Source: Vibrio hyugaensis (lineage in GTDB: Bacteria > Pseudomonadota > Gammaproteobacteria > Enterobacterales > Vibrionaceae). Taken from it: a stretch of 64,000 bases of DNA. Below are positions 18,742 to 27,623 of the stretch, piece by piece (within the stretch, counting starts at the first letter, position 1; each line of letters begins with the position of its first letter). The notes beneath the pieces were generated by a model. It saw only the letters and a list, made by a program, of their open reading frames with translations. It was not told the origin of the DNA and made no database searches. A program made the position numbers and the translations under genes. The stretch spans positions 3,410,001-3,474,000 of the forward strand of contig NZ_CP025794.1 in NCBI RefSeq assembly GCF_002906655.1, read 5' to 3'.

Positions 18742-20196
18742 TTACGCTTCGTCATGTGTATGACTCGAATCTTCATATGGATAGAGTGCGGCATTAGTCT
18801 CATCCAACCCTTCCGGCTCAAACTGATAGCCTGACCCCATGCTCATGTCTTTGTACTTCACCAACATCTTTTCAATAACGAGAGACTGAATACGCAGAGG
18901 ATCTTTTCCTAACGTTGAGGCGATGTATTCACTGAACACCTGAACCGTCACGTTATGCTTTTGTACGTTTGGTTTTGTACCAGTTTTCACTTGAATGACG
19001 AGGTTTTTTTCGTTCTCAGATATTTGAGTTAGATGCGCTTTAAACTTGTCATTGTAAACGTTGGATGTTGCCTTTAATCGGAGCTTGTTGATTCTTGGAT
19101 ACTGACTTTCGAGTTCGTCATCGAGCTTTTGGTGCAGCTTCAGATCTTTTAACGCAATGGATTTTTGCTGATCAATGCTGTTGAAGAACTTCATTTCGTT
19201 GGAGACATCAATATCTTCTGAAGAAGAGATAAATGCAGGGTCAAACAACACATTGCGGTTGAGCATAGTAAACTGTTCGATCGGTCGGCCTTTTACTGCC
19301 CCTTCATTGAGCAAGCTGTTTGGTGCTTTTGCGCCTTTCTCGTAGGTGTCACCACTTGTGACGCCAAGTGCAATATACAGCGTGGTATCGTCTTTGACTT
19401 CTGACGTTGCCTCTTCTGCGGCTGAGATAAGATCCATTTCAGACATGAGTACGTTGCAGTCCATCATGGTGATTTTTTTAAGTTGGTTGAGTTTGCAAAA
19501 ATCCACGACAGCTTTTCTTGTTGCACCGAAACCAACGGTACCGGACTCGAATGACCACCCAACCAAACCTACGCCAGCGGCTTGAAGTAGTGTCCCCATT
19601 TGCTCTTGATATAAGTTCAGCTCACTTTGGTGGACGAACAGATAGACGGGGCGACTCATCCCCTCAGTGTACCAATACAGTTCTTGCAGCTTTTCTTTGG
19701 ATTTAAACTCTTCCGGCATTCCGACAGAAGGTACCATTAACGCGGTACCTGAGTTGGATTGAGGTGGGATCTTAATATCAAATTGAGACATACTTTCCGA
19801 AGCAGAATCTCGGCTTTGTTGCCGAGTTTGCATTGGGCTTGGATCATTGATTTGTCGGCGATAATAAACGCGCTCTAGCTCATCAAAGTTATTTAAAACC
19901 TGATCGACGGTGACTGGCTCGTACTTCAATGCGCCGGTGTTGTCGTTAACGACATAACGGTAGTTAAAACGAATCAGCGCTTCTGGCGGTCTGTCTTGGA
20001 TTGCCAAGTCATTTTCTTCAACGTGGTTTTGCCAGTTGAGTTGGAACTCGTTCCACTTCGCTAAGTTTTGAACGTATCGTAGTCGTTTCGTCGGAGCGCC
20101 TTCTTGTGAGTGGTGAGACGCGTCATTCTTTCTTTTTTTTGTTTGGCTTGGAGAAGAAGCCGGTTGGTTATTTTCACCGTACATAAACGTGTTCAC
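18742..20196 (-). CDS. unrecognised protein with NLS-like basic N terminus; cassette partner of the LysM protein
   Basis: This 484-residue soluble protein has no signal peptide or clear membrane segment. Near the N terminus two basic clusters (TKKRKN and TKRLRY) are separated by 13 residues, resembling a bipartite nuclear localisation signal. From about residue 170 the chain PVYLFVHQSEL, then FGATRKAVVDFCKLNQLKKI, then TMMDCNVL is reminiscent of GT-A glycosyltransferase cores (Gly-x-x-Arg helix followed by a Met-x-Asp-x-Asn/Asp strand), but this is a weak resemblance. The tail is acidic. The start is GTG 20196; ATG 20184 is possible. It follows the LysM/MIX-like gene by 84 bases on the same strand. 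No immunity-like small gene adjoins it. I infer a secreted effector, with low certainty. Confidence 0.55.
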   Translation of the reverse strand: MNTFMYGENNQPASSPSQTKKRKNDASHHSQEGAPTKRLRYVQNLAKWNEFQLNWQNHVEENDLAIQDRPPEALIRFNYRYVVNDNTGALKYEPVTVDQVLNNFDELERVYYRRQINDPSPMQTRQQSRDSASESMSQFDIKIPPQSNSGTALMVPSVGMPEEFKSKEKLQELYWYTEGMSRPVYLFVHQSELNLYQEQMGTLLQAAGVGLVGWSFESGTVGFGATRKAVVDFCKLNQLKKITMMDCNVLMSEMDLISAAEEATSEVKDDTTLYIALGVTSGDTYEKGAKAPNSLLNEGAVKGRPIEQFTMLNRNVLFDPAFISSSEDIDVSNEMKFFNSIDQQKSIALKDLKLHQKLDDELESQYPRINKLRLKATSNVYNDKFKAHLTQISENEKNLVIQVKTGTKPNVQKHNVTVQVFSEYIASTLGKDPLRIQSLVIEKMLVKYKDMSMGSGYQFEPEGLDETNAALYPYEDSSHTHDEA

Positions 20197-20280
20197 TTTT
20201 TTGAATTCAGGCGACGATAGGCTGATTTTTATCGTATTGGCGTTTGGGTAGGCGCTTTTTTCGAGCGCAGCTGGCGACCG

Positions 20281-21615
20281 TTAAGTCTTTGATACACTGG
20301 TTATATGCGTCAGTTGTATGCCGTCTTCAATAAAAGAAACGGCCACACGTAACAACCGATTTTCCACCTTCTGTACATTCAACACAGGTGTATTCTGTGA
20401 CAAGTTGGAATGGTTAAAGATATTGATGACGGTTGATGGTTGGTTTGCACCGCAATACTCGCCCCATACATCTCGCTTTGAATATTTTCCCCAAATATCC
20501 CCAAGCGGATAGGCATGTCCGACGATGAAGTCGTTCTGTGGGCAACTTTGGTCAGAATTGCCCGTTGCTTGAGCCGGCTGCGTAATGTTGACCGTTAGCA
20601 CATCGCCAACTTTTAATGAAATAGGATCACTTTCAAACGTCGAATTGAGTTTGAGCAGCGCTTTTGCTGACAAACCGTAGAGAGGAGCAATGTCTGTCCA
20701 CCATTCTTGTTTTCCGTCGTCTTTTGTTCTCACCTTATGATTTTTTATGTGGACGGGTTTAATGTCCGATTCAGTGGCTGCTTTGGTTCGTGGCAGCAAA
20801 GGCTGCTTCCCCACAGCTTTAAGTGCAGCAATATCGATTAAAGTGGCGTGTTGATCGAGCCAAGTTTGGTTGATTTCTGCAAGCGCGTCATTGGTGAGTT
20901 TTTCGCGACGATAGAAAATATGTTGCGCTGCTGCCTTCTTACCTTCAATAGCGACAGGGGCGAGTATCATGTTAAACGTTTTTGGGCTAATGAGCTCATC
21001 TGTCATGCCGTTGGCCGTAGAAGCCGTCACTTGCCAAGAGAATTTATCATTCCCTAGGATCGCCATTTCATACATTAGCTTCCCATCATGGAAATAATAG
21101 TAATAACCTTGCGCTGCCCATCCTAATAACCCCTTGGTTTCTACCGCTGGAATAAATGGTAAGAACTCAGCATTAATATATTCACTACCAACTGGCTTGG
21201 GGGTGATTTTAAATTTTTGATTCAGGCCGATGTCTTGAAAAAGTTCATGTAAAAGGGTTTTGTCTTCGGCTTCGAAACATTCGGCTGATAACACCGTGCA
21301 GAGTGATGGTTGATTTTGCTCCAATTTGCTCCAGCGTTTTATCAACGGTTCATTTTGTGTTTTCGCTAAAGAAAAAACACCAGACTGCAGGGTATTTAAG
21401 TCATCTTTGGGAGCATGAATTTTTATTCGACATTCGAATCCAGCCTCGGCTTGAGATTGACTGTTGCTAACGACAGAACCGTAGCTTGCTTGAGTCGCGT
21501 TCTTTGACGTTGATGAGTAGTTTGTGCGCGAGCGGTTACTTGACGAAGACGTTACTGGGTCGATAAGTGGCGCGTAGCCAGCTCCCCTCACACGTGTTGA
21601 TGTTGGACGCTTCAT
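20281..21615 (-). CDS. LysM-domain protein with a MIX-like motif
   Basis: This 444-residue protein starts MKRPTSTRVRGAGYAPLIDP, with a Ser/Asn-rich disordered region to about residue 58. At residues 167-186 the string AAQGYYYYFHDGKLMYEMAI resembles the hRxGhhYhh core of the T6SS MIX domain, but Ala replaces the Arg. At about 288-344 lies a LysM-like module (WTDIAPLYGLSAKALLKLN, then LKVGDVLTV). The C-terminal 90 residues are unknown. AGAGG precedes the ATG. No signal peptide is seen. It is the first gene of a two-gene cassette. A role as T6SS adaptor or co-effector for the downstream protein is inference. Confidence 0.6.
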   Translation of the reverse strand: MKRPTSTRVRGAGYAPLIDPVTSSSSNRSRTNYSSTSKNATQASYGSVVSNSQSQAEAGFECRIKIHAPKDDLNTLQSGVFSLAKTQNEPLIKRWSKLEQNQPSLCTVLSAECFEAEDKTLLHELFQDIGLNQKFKITPKPVGSEYINAEFLPFIPAVETKGLLGWAAQGYYYYFHDGKLMYEMAILGNDKFSWQVTASTANGMTDELISPKTFNMILAPVAIEGKKAAAQHIFYRREKLTNDALAEINQTWLDQHATLIDIAALKAVGKQPLLPRTKAATESDIKPVHIKNHKVRTKDDGKQEWWTDIAPLYGLSAKALLKLNSTFESDPISLKVGDVLTVNITQPAQATGNSDQSCPQNDFIVGHAYPLGDIWGKYSKRDVWGEYCGANQPSTVINIFNHSNLSQNTPVLNVQKVENRLLRVAVSFIEDGIQLTHITSVSKT

Positions 21616-21945
21616 TAATATCGCCTCTTGAATTTAATTGGTGATAGCTTAGCGGCAAATAAAAGAACGCACTATAGACAAAACAACCAATTCCTTTTGC
21701 TTACTTACTAAATCTATAGTCAGAACGAAAGTCACGCAGGGTAAGGTATTTAATGATAATAATGTTTTTTAAAGCGAGGAGGTGATGCAATAAATATTAT
21801 TAATGCGAAGGGAGGGTAGATATATTTAAGGTTTATTTTAGCAAAGCGTGAAGCGCTAATTATTGGTTATTATTGACGAAAGCTTAATAACCAATAACTG
21901 CTAATCACTCACTCGCGCTGCGGCTTATTAGAAGTACTAACAAGC
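21616..21945. other. intergenic region with a long hairpin
   Basis: This AT-rich gap separates two leftward genes. It contains an inverted repeat, TTATTGGTTATT (21860-21871) and AATAACCAATAA (21886-21897), a perfect 12-base stem with a 14-base loop. No T run follows on either strand, so it is not an obvious terminator. It also includes the promoter of the LysM gene. Confidence 0.6.
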
Positions 21946-22842
21946 TTATTCAAACTCTCTTTGGTATCTCGGCAGCATGGATTCATTGCCAAGCAACCCG
22001 CCTTGATGGATATAGATGAGCGTTTTGTTTTCGTTTTCTGCTAACCACGGCTGCAAACATTGCCACATGTAAGGATCATAAAGCAGGTCAAACTCGAGGT
22101 TGGTATGGTCGTACAAGGCATTCCAGGTTTCGTAGTCGCTTTGGTATAAACGGCCAAAATGGTGTTTATTGCGCACCGAAAGTATGGTTGGGTGGTTTTC
22201 AGTTTCCAGTGTATTGAATTGCTCAGTAAGGTAGTCGGCATCCCCTACGCAAGCACAGGTAAGGACTTCGATTCCATGTGGCTTTAGGTGTTTACTCAGG
22301 TACAACGCGGTGGTTCCTGTTCCCGATGGCAACGCTACGGCAAACTGTTTTTTGCCTTCAAGGCGTGTCCAATCAAGCAGTTCACGCGCCAGTTGTTTTA
22401 CCCCGGCTTCGGCAATCGTCGCTTTTCCGCCTTCTGGGACAACCAAGGTTGTGTCGTCCAACCCACGTACTTGCTCGATATATTCGGTTGGATGCAAAGT
22501 GGACTCGATGTCCTGCATCGCCGTGATATTCATACCTAAATCGAGCGCGCCTCGATAGTTGCCGATAGGGGAGTCTTTAAGCCAAGACGGAATATGTTGA
22601 ACGTAGAACTCGAAGTTCCAGCCTTTGATTTGCGCCAGAGCGGCAAGGGAATACATCGCGTTGGATTGAGCTGAACCGTAACTGATGAGTGTTTTGATTT
22701 GGCTATTTTGCGCTTCCATCAGCGCCATAAATTTACGTGCTTTGTTGCCCGAAAAGTGAGAATGAAGCATGTCATCACGTTTAAGAAAAAAGGTGTGACC
22801 GTAAAAGTTATGTTGAGTTATCGGGCTTTCAGAGAGTTTCAT
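21946..22842 (-). CDS. PLP-dependent enzyme, D-cysteine desulfhydrase / ACC deaminase family
   Basis: This protein of about 298 residues is a fold-type II pyridoxal-phosphate enzyme. The Schiff-base lysine is in HSHFSGNKARKFMAL and the phosphate loop in ALPSGTGTTALYL. The family includes D-cysteine desulfhydrase and 1-aminocyclopropane-1-carboxylate deaminase; the exact substrate cannot be assigned. I chose ATG 22842 (MKLSESPITQHNF) over a GTG at 22866, which has an AGG upstream, so the start is not certain. It stands alone between the LysM cassette and the LRR-kinase gene. Confidence 0.8.
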   Translation of the reverse strand: MKLSESPITQHNFYGHTFFLKRDDMLHSHFSGNKARKFMALMEAQNSQIKTLISYGSAQSNAMYSLAALAQIKGWNFEFYVQHIPSWLKDSPIGNYRGALDLGMNITAMQDIESTLHPTEYIEQVRGLDDTTLVVPEGGKATIAEAGVKQLARELLDWTRLEGKKQFAVALPSGTGTTALYLSKHLKPHGIEVLTCACVGDADYLTEQFNTLETENHPTILSVRNKHHFGRLYQSDYETWNALYDHTNLEFDLLYDPYMWQCLQPWLAENENKTLIYIHQGGLLGNESMLPRYQREFE

Positions 22843-23106
22843 GCTACTGCTGACGTGTCCAACCACGCGACCTGCCGTTCAAAAGGGCGCGTAGTGTAAC
22901 GCCATTAAATCCAGATCAAAAGTCTGTGTTTGAGCGGTAGCCGGATTCGACTTCTTGTTAAAGTGGCAACCTTTCTTCACGCCCTGTTTCAGTTGATGTC
23001 CTTTTTTGAGTGTTTTTTCTTTGTGACATTCTTAACGTTCCTCGCCTTTCAAGGTTAAGACACGTAAACTACGCCGCTTATTTCAACTCAATCAGAAGGC
23101 TTGGTT

Positions 23107-24345
23107 TTGCAAACTCTAGAACAATTAAAAACAGGACAATTAGTAGGAACGAAACAACTGAAGTTGGCGGACGGGCTAACTGAGTTTCCTATGGAAATTT
23201 TAGAGCTTGCAGAAACGCTTGAAGTGTTAGATTTATCTGGTAACGCACTGTCAGATTTGCCACAAGAACTGGAACAGTTGACCAAGCTAAAAATCATCTT
23301 TGCTTCCAACAACCAGTTCACGCACTTACCAGAAGTCATAGGCAAGTTGCCAAACCTAGAAATGGTTGGCTTTAAAACCAACAAGATCAAAATGGTGAGT
23401 GAAGCCTCACTACCAACTCAGTTACGTTGGCTTATTCTGACCGATAACGAGATTGAAGTTCTCCCAAACAGTCTGGGTGAAAGACCGTGCCTAAGAAAGC
23501 TTGCACTTGCGGGCAATCGCATCAAGCAACTGCCAAACAGCATGGAAAACTTGGTTAATTTGGAATTGATTCGTCTCTCTGCGAACCAGCTAGAGCAGTT
23601 CCCTGATGTGTTGATGAAGCTGCCTAAGTTGGCGTGGTTTGCTTTTGCAGGTAACCCATTCTGCAAACATCCATCGTCGCTAGACAGTGTGCCGAAAGTG
23701 ACCACAAACAGTTACTCGCTTAACCATGTTCTCGGGCAAGGTGCGAGTGGCGTGATTTCTCATGCTAACTGGACTGATGCTCAATACGACTTCCCGAGTG
23801 AAGTTGCGGTAAAAGTGTTTAAGGGCGAAGTGACCAGTGATGGTTACCCACATGATGAACTTGAAGCATGCTTGCAAGCAGGGCATCACAACAACTTGGT
23901 GAAATCCATCGCACAAGTCGATGATGGCAATGAACTGGCGTTGGTGATGGAGCTGATCCCAAACAGCTACTACAACTTAGGTTTGCCGCCAACGTTGGAA
24001 ACCTGCACCCGAGATACGTTCCTACAAGGGTTTACACTGACAGTCGAGCAAGTCAATTCAATTGTTGAGCAGATGGTGGACGTATTTAATCACCTGCACG
24101 ACAACAAGGTGTGCCATGGCGATTTGTATGCGCACAATACTTTGGTGAATGAGCGAGGTGAGATGATCTTCGGCGACTTTGGTGCGGCGAGCATTTACGG
24201 TTACTTATCGGACGAACAGCAAGCGGCAATCCGAACCATTGAATCGAGAGCGTTGAAGTACTTTATCGAAGATATGTTTTCTGTGTGTGAAGTGTCGGAA
24301 TCGGCATCACAGGCATTCAATCGACTCGCTGCGCTTGCGGCATAA
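23107..24345 (+). CDS. leucine-rich-repeat protein kinase fusion
   Basis: The protein of about 412 residues starts at TTG 23107, the only start correctly spaced from AGAAGG at 23094-23099. Residues about 15-195 form about seven LRRs of 23 residues (LDLSGNALSDLPQELEQLTK type). The C-terminal half is a small eukaryotic-like kinase: Gly loop LGQGASGVISHANW, catalytic Lys in EVAVKVFKG, catalytic loop CHGDLYAHNTLV (HGD instead of HRD) and metal-binding IFGDFGAAS. No membrane segment is present, so it should be cytoplasmic. Bacterial proteins with this fusion exist but their substrates are largely unknown. Confidence 0.85.
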   Translation: MQTLEQLKTGQLVGTKQLKLADGLTEFPMEILELAETLEVLDLSGNALSDLPQELEQLTKLKIIFASNNQFTHLPEVIGKLPNLEMVGFKTNKIKMVSEASLPTQLRWLILTDNEIEVLPNSLGERPCLRKLALAGNRIKQLPNSMENLVNLELIRLSANQLEQFPDVLMKLPKLAWFAFAGNPFCKHPSSLDSVPKVTTNSYSLNHVLGQGASGVISHANWTDAQYDFPSEVAVKVFKGEVTSDGYPHDELEACLQAGHHNNLVKSIAQVDDGNELALVMELIPNSYYNLGLPPTLETCTRDTFLQGFTLTVEQVNSIVEQMVDVFNHLHDNKVCHGDLYAHNTLVNERGEMIFGDFGAASIYGYLSDEQQAAIRTIESRALKYFIEDMFSVCEVSESASQAFNRLAALAA

Positions 24346-24382
24346 GACTTTATTTAACCGCGAAAGGTCGACAGACTATAGA

Positions 24383-24432
24383 AAGAGGTATCGAATTGCT
24401 CGTTTTAATACTGAGCCAATGAGATACCTCTT
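24383..24432. repeat. 10-base inverted repeat between convergent genes
   Basis: AAGAGGTATC (24383-24392) and GATACCTCTT (24423-24432) are perfect complements separated by 30 bases. They lie between the ends of the LRR-kinase gene and the sensor kinase gene and may help terminate both transcripts, though no T run is present. Confidence 0.55.
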
Positions 24433-24455
24433 AATTGAACCAAGTGCTGAGGAAG

Positions 24456-25754
24456 TTACTCTGAGCAAGTCTCTTGATGCTCTGACGCAAGATCAATCAC
24501 CGCCTCACAACCACCTTCTGGATGTGTTCCAATCTTAAATTGCCAGCCATAGCGTTGGCACAAATCGTCCACAATCATCAAACCTAATCCGTGCCCATCA
24601 GAGTGCGGAATGGTCGAAAAGCCTTCACCTTCGTCACGCACCGAGATGGTGTTCTCATCCATGCTGACATGAATTGACCCCGAAGGTGTCGCAGCGATGC
24701 CGTTGCGAATCAGGTTGCCAAGAATAATGGTCAACACGGCATTGGTCGCGCGCGTTCTTGGGTTACCGTCGATCTGTACATCAAAGCTGAGTGCTTTCTC
24801 ATCCGCCTGAGCTTGGCTTTGGAAGATGATTTGGTTGAGTTCTTCTTCGGTGACGCTGCGCACTGGTGAATCATCTGCATTACGCTCGTAACGTACTAAG
24901 CCGAGTAGGGCATCCACCATGGTCGACATCTGCTGCGTCGCATCTTGAATTCGGTTCACTTGGCGAGTCTGGAAATCCGTGTTCGCACTTCTCGCCAGTA
25001 AGCTGCTTGAGCCTTTCATCACGGTTAACGGTGTACGCAGTTCATGGCTCGCGTATCGTGCAAAGGCTTGCTCACGCTTGATGACTTGGTTGATTTTATG
25101 GCGGTACTCATTCAACTCATCCGCAAGGGTTTGGAACTCTTTGGCCGAGCCCTCGGGCACACTAAAGGTCTGCGTGGCATCGCCTTGGTGATGATCGAGT
25201 TGAGTTTTGAGCGCATTGACGGGTTCAATCAAGCGCTGTGATAAGCGCAGCAACAGACTACCAAACAGGAACACCAGCACGGCGACAATCGATAACACCA
25301 TAGCGACGACGAGAATGAATTCCTCTGAGGTGATCTCGATTTCATCAATCAAGGAAACCAGAATCACAGGATGTTCAACGCCTTTATAGGTGTAAGTGCT
25401 CATGTAAACCATGCGCGAGTATTCACCGTCTTCTACTTCATCGAGAAAGTGTTTTTGACCAATCAGGTATTTTTGGTAGCGCTCGGCTACCAGTGAGATG
25501 TCGTTGTAAGCGGTGGTCAGCAGGTCAAGCTGAATACTGCCTTGCTCTGGATGGGACTGGAAATGTTCAATCGCCTCTTTTTTGTCGACCATAATACGAC
25601 GCTCGCCCACGCGGTCTTCAGACCATAGCAAGGAGCCGGTAATCAACAAAAAGCAGAAGATGCCAATCACGACTGACACCAAAGAGAAAAACAGAGCGAG
25701 TCGCCCTGTCATACTTTGTGTGCTTTGCGTGCTGGCAAGTAAGCGATTGATCAT
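24456..25754 (-). CDS. sensor histidine kinase (CarS-like)
   Basis: This 432-residue inner-membrane kinase has two membrane segments (LALFFSLVSVVIGIFCFLLI near residue 20 and FILVVAMVLSIVAVLVFLFG near 145) around a periplasmic sensor of about 100 residues. A HAMP-like linker, HisKA box (ARYASHELRTPLTVMKG) and ATPase boxes (NLIRNGIAAT, DEGEGFS, GHGLGLMIV) follow. Its start overlaps the regulator stop by four bases. It resembles Vibrio CarS/VprB, which controls lipid A modification; the divergent glycosyltransferase operon fits an envelope role. Confidence 0.8.
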   Translation of the reverse strand: MINRLLASTQSTQSMTGRLALFFSLVSVVIGIFCFLLITGSLLWSEDRVGERRIMVDKKEAIEHFQSHPEQGSIQLDLLTTAYNDISLVAERYQKYLIGQKHFLDEVEDGEYSRMVYMSTYTYKGVEHPVILVSLIDEIEITSEEFILVVAMVLSIVAVLVFLFGSLLLRLSQRLIEPVNALKTQLDHHQGDATQTFSVPEGSAKEFQTLADELNEYRHKINQVIKREQAFARYASHELRTPLTVMKGSSSLLARSANTDFQTRQVNRIQDATQQMSTMVDALLGLVRYERNADDSPVRSVTEEELNQIIFQSQAQADEKALSFDVQIDGNPRTRATNAVLTIILGNLIRNGIAATPSGSIHVSMDENTISVRDEGEGFSTIPHSDGHGLGLMIVDDLCQRYGWQFKIGTHPEGGCEAVIDLASEHQETCSE

Positions 25755-26428
25755 GCACCTGTCTCCAAGCGGAAGCCAACTTTCGGCACGGTGATAAGCA
25801 CATGTTGTTCAAATGGCTTATCAAGTTGGTTGCGAAGTTGGTAAATGTGGCTGCGCAGAACGTCGTTGTTCGGCTCGTTCTCTCGCCAAAGTTGGAAGGC
25901 GACTTCTTCACGCGTCACCACATCCGGTGCGCTTTTTACAAGCATTTCCAGAATGGTGTAAGTGGTTGGGTTTAGCGCCAGCAGTTTATCTTGGCGGTAA
26001 GCTTTACGTGTTTTTTGGTCGATAGAAACTTCACCGTATTCCAACTTGCTCGACGCGACGGTACCACGGTAACGGCGGATCAGTGCCATCATGCGCGCTT
26101 CAAGAATATCCAGATCGAAAGGTTTGGTCAGATAGTCATCGGCACCGTGTTGGAAGCCTTTGAGCATATCGTCGCGGTTATCAAGCGCGGTCAGCATAAG
26201 TACCGGTGTGTTGTTGCCCGCATCGCGAAGTTTATTACACATGGTTAAGCCATCCATGCGTGGCAACATGAGATCGAGCAAGATGATGTCGAAGGTGTTT
26301 TCCATCGCCAGTTTCAGGCCGAGCTCGCCGTTGTCTGCATAATCGAGTTCCATACCTGCACACTCAAAATAATCGAACAACATGCCTGCGATTTCTCGAT
26401 TATCTTCGACTAAAAGTACGCGTTTCAT
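25751..26428 (-). CDS. OmpR-family response regulator (CarR/VprA-like)
   Basis: This 225-residue protein has a receiver domain (MKRVLLVEDNREIAGM; phospho-acceptor D52 in LLDLMLPRMDG; conserved Lys in LTKPFD) and a C-terminal winged helix (EEVAFQLWRENEPNNDVLRS, then KVGFRLETG). It forms an operon with the sensor kinase. From memory the sequence is close to V. cholerae CarR/VprA. Its probable target region is the spacer towards 26581, which contains an extended palindrome. Confidence 0.85.
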   Translation of the reverse strand: MKRVLLVEDNREIAGMLFDYFECAGMELDYADNGELGLKLAMENTFDIILLDLMLPRMDGLTMCNKLRDAGNNTPVLMLTALDNRDDMLKGFQHGADDYLTKPFDLDILEARMMALIRRYRGTVASSKLEYGEVSIDQKTRKAYRQDKLLALNPTTYTILEMLVKSAPDVVTREEVAFQLWRENEPNNDVLRSHIYQLRNQLDKPFEQHVLITVPKVGFRLETGA

Positions 26429-26461
26429 GTATTTCTCTCCAAGTGTGCGGGTTTTCGAAAA

Positions 26462-26530
26462 TAAGACTTCGTCTTAACCGAACATTATTCACTAAGAACG
26501 TGAAAAAGATGTCAACAACATCTCTTTCAC
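26462..26530. promoter_or_regulatory. palindromic operators between the CarSR-like genes and the glycosyltransferase operon
   Basis: Two palindromes lie in the 152-base divergent spacer. TAAGAC-TTC-GTCTTA occupies 26462-26476. An imperfect 31-base palindrome occupies 26500-26530, with outer arms GTGAAA / TTTCAC and inner arms AGATGT / ACATCT around CAACA. Both could bind the response regulator or another regulator; this is inferred from symmetry and position. Confidence 0.5.
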
Positions 26531-26580
26531 ATTGATGTTTGTAGACTGGATTCATTCATCGGATTTAGTGGAAGAGTAGC

Positions 26581-27621
26581 ATGTCAACCTTCAACATTCA
26601 CGCTGCAGCCTTTTCAAAGGTGAGCCAAAACACTGAGCCTAAAACAGTTTTGTCTGTTGTGGTGCCATTCTTTAACGAGCAAGAAGTCTTGCCTGAATTT
26701 CATCGTCGTTTAGCCGCCGTTTTGGATGAAATGCCAGAACGTTGTGAAATCGTTTATGTCGACGATGGCAGCAAAGACGACAGCCTAATGATCGCGCAAA
26801 ACTTTTCTCAATCTTCTAGCGACGTTCGTTGTATTGCATTAAGCCGTAACTTTGGCAAAGAGTCCGCCATGAGTGCGGGTTTGGAACACTGCCAAGGTGA
26901 AGCGGTGATCGTGATTGATGCCGACTTGCAAGACCCGCCGGAGTTGATCCCGCAAATGGTATCAAAATGGCGTGAAGGGTATGACGTGGTGAACATGCAG
27001 CGTAGTGAACGCCATGGTGAAACTTGGTTCAAACGTTTCTCGGCCGCTTGCTTTTACAAGTTGCTTAACAGCATGGCGAAATTAGATGTACCGGAGAACG
27101 TGGGCGATTTCCGTCTACTGAGCGCAAAAGTGGTTAAACACATCAATGCGCTACCAGAGCGTAACCGATACATGAAGGGTATTTTCTCTTGGCCGGGTTT
27201 TAAGCAAGTGACGGTTCAGTTTGAGCGTGACGCTCGTTTCTGTGGTGAAACCAAATGGAACTACCTCAAGCTGGTTGGTCTCGCAATGGACGGCATTACC
27301 TCGTTTTCCATTCGCCCTTTGCGCTTAGCGACACTTGCCGGTGCGTTAGTGGCGTTCAGTGCCTTTATCTACGGCGCATTCATTGTGATGAAAACTGTTG
27401 TGTTTGGTGAGCCTGTTACTGGCTACCCATCCATGATGGTCGTCCAACTTGCATTGGGCGGTGTGCAATTGCTGTCGATTGGTCTTTTAGGTGAATACAT
27501 TGGCCGCATTTTTGTCGAGACCAAGCAACGTCCTCTTTATCTTGTTCAGTCTGTTTATGAGCAGCCTGCAAAACATCAATCCATCCAAACCATGAAGTTT
27601 AAACTGGGAGAAACCGCGTAA
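26581..27621 (+). CDS. GT2 glycosyltransferase (ArnC / polyprenyl-phosphate sugar synthase type)
   Basis: This 346-residue membrane-associated enzyme has a GT-A catalytic domain (VVVPFFNEQEVLPEF, VYVDDGSKDDS, VIDADLQDPPELI) and two C-terminal membrane segments near residues 250-330. It should load a sugar onto a polyprenyl-phosphate carrier. It is followed two bases later by the GT39 transferase and then a GtrA protein, the usual three-part system for flipping and adding a sugar on the periplasmic side. Confidence 0.88.
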   Translation: MSTFNIHAAAFSKVSQNTEPKTVLSVVVPFFNEQEVLPEFHRRLAAVLDEMPERCEIVYVDDGSKDDSLMIAQNFSQSSSDVRCIALSRNFGKESAMSAGLEHCQGEAVIVIDADLQDPPELIPQMVSKWREGYDVVNMQRSERHGETWFKRFSAACFYKLLNSMAKLDVPENVGDFRLLSAKVVKHINALPERNRYMKGIFSWPGFKQVTVQFERDARFCGETKWNYLKLVGLAMDGITSFSIRPLRLATLAGALVAFSAFIYGAFIVMKTVVFGEPVTGYPSMMVVQLALGGVQLLSIGLLGEYIGRIFVETKQRPLYLVQSVYEQPAKHQSIQTMKFKLGETA

Positions 27622-27623
27622 TT

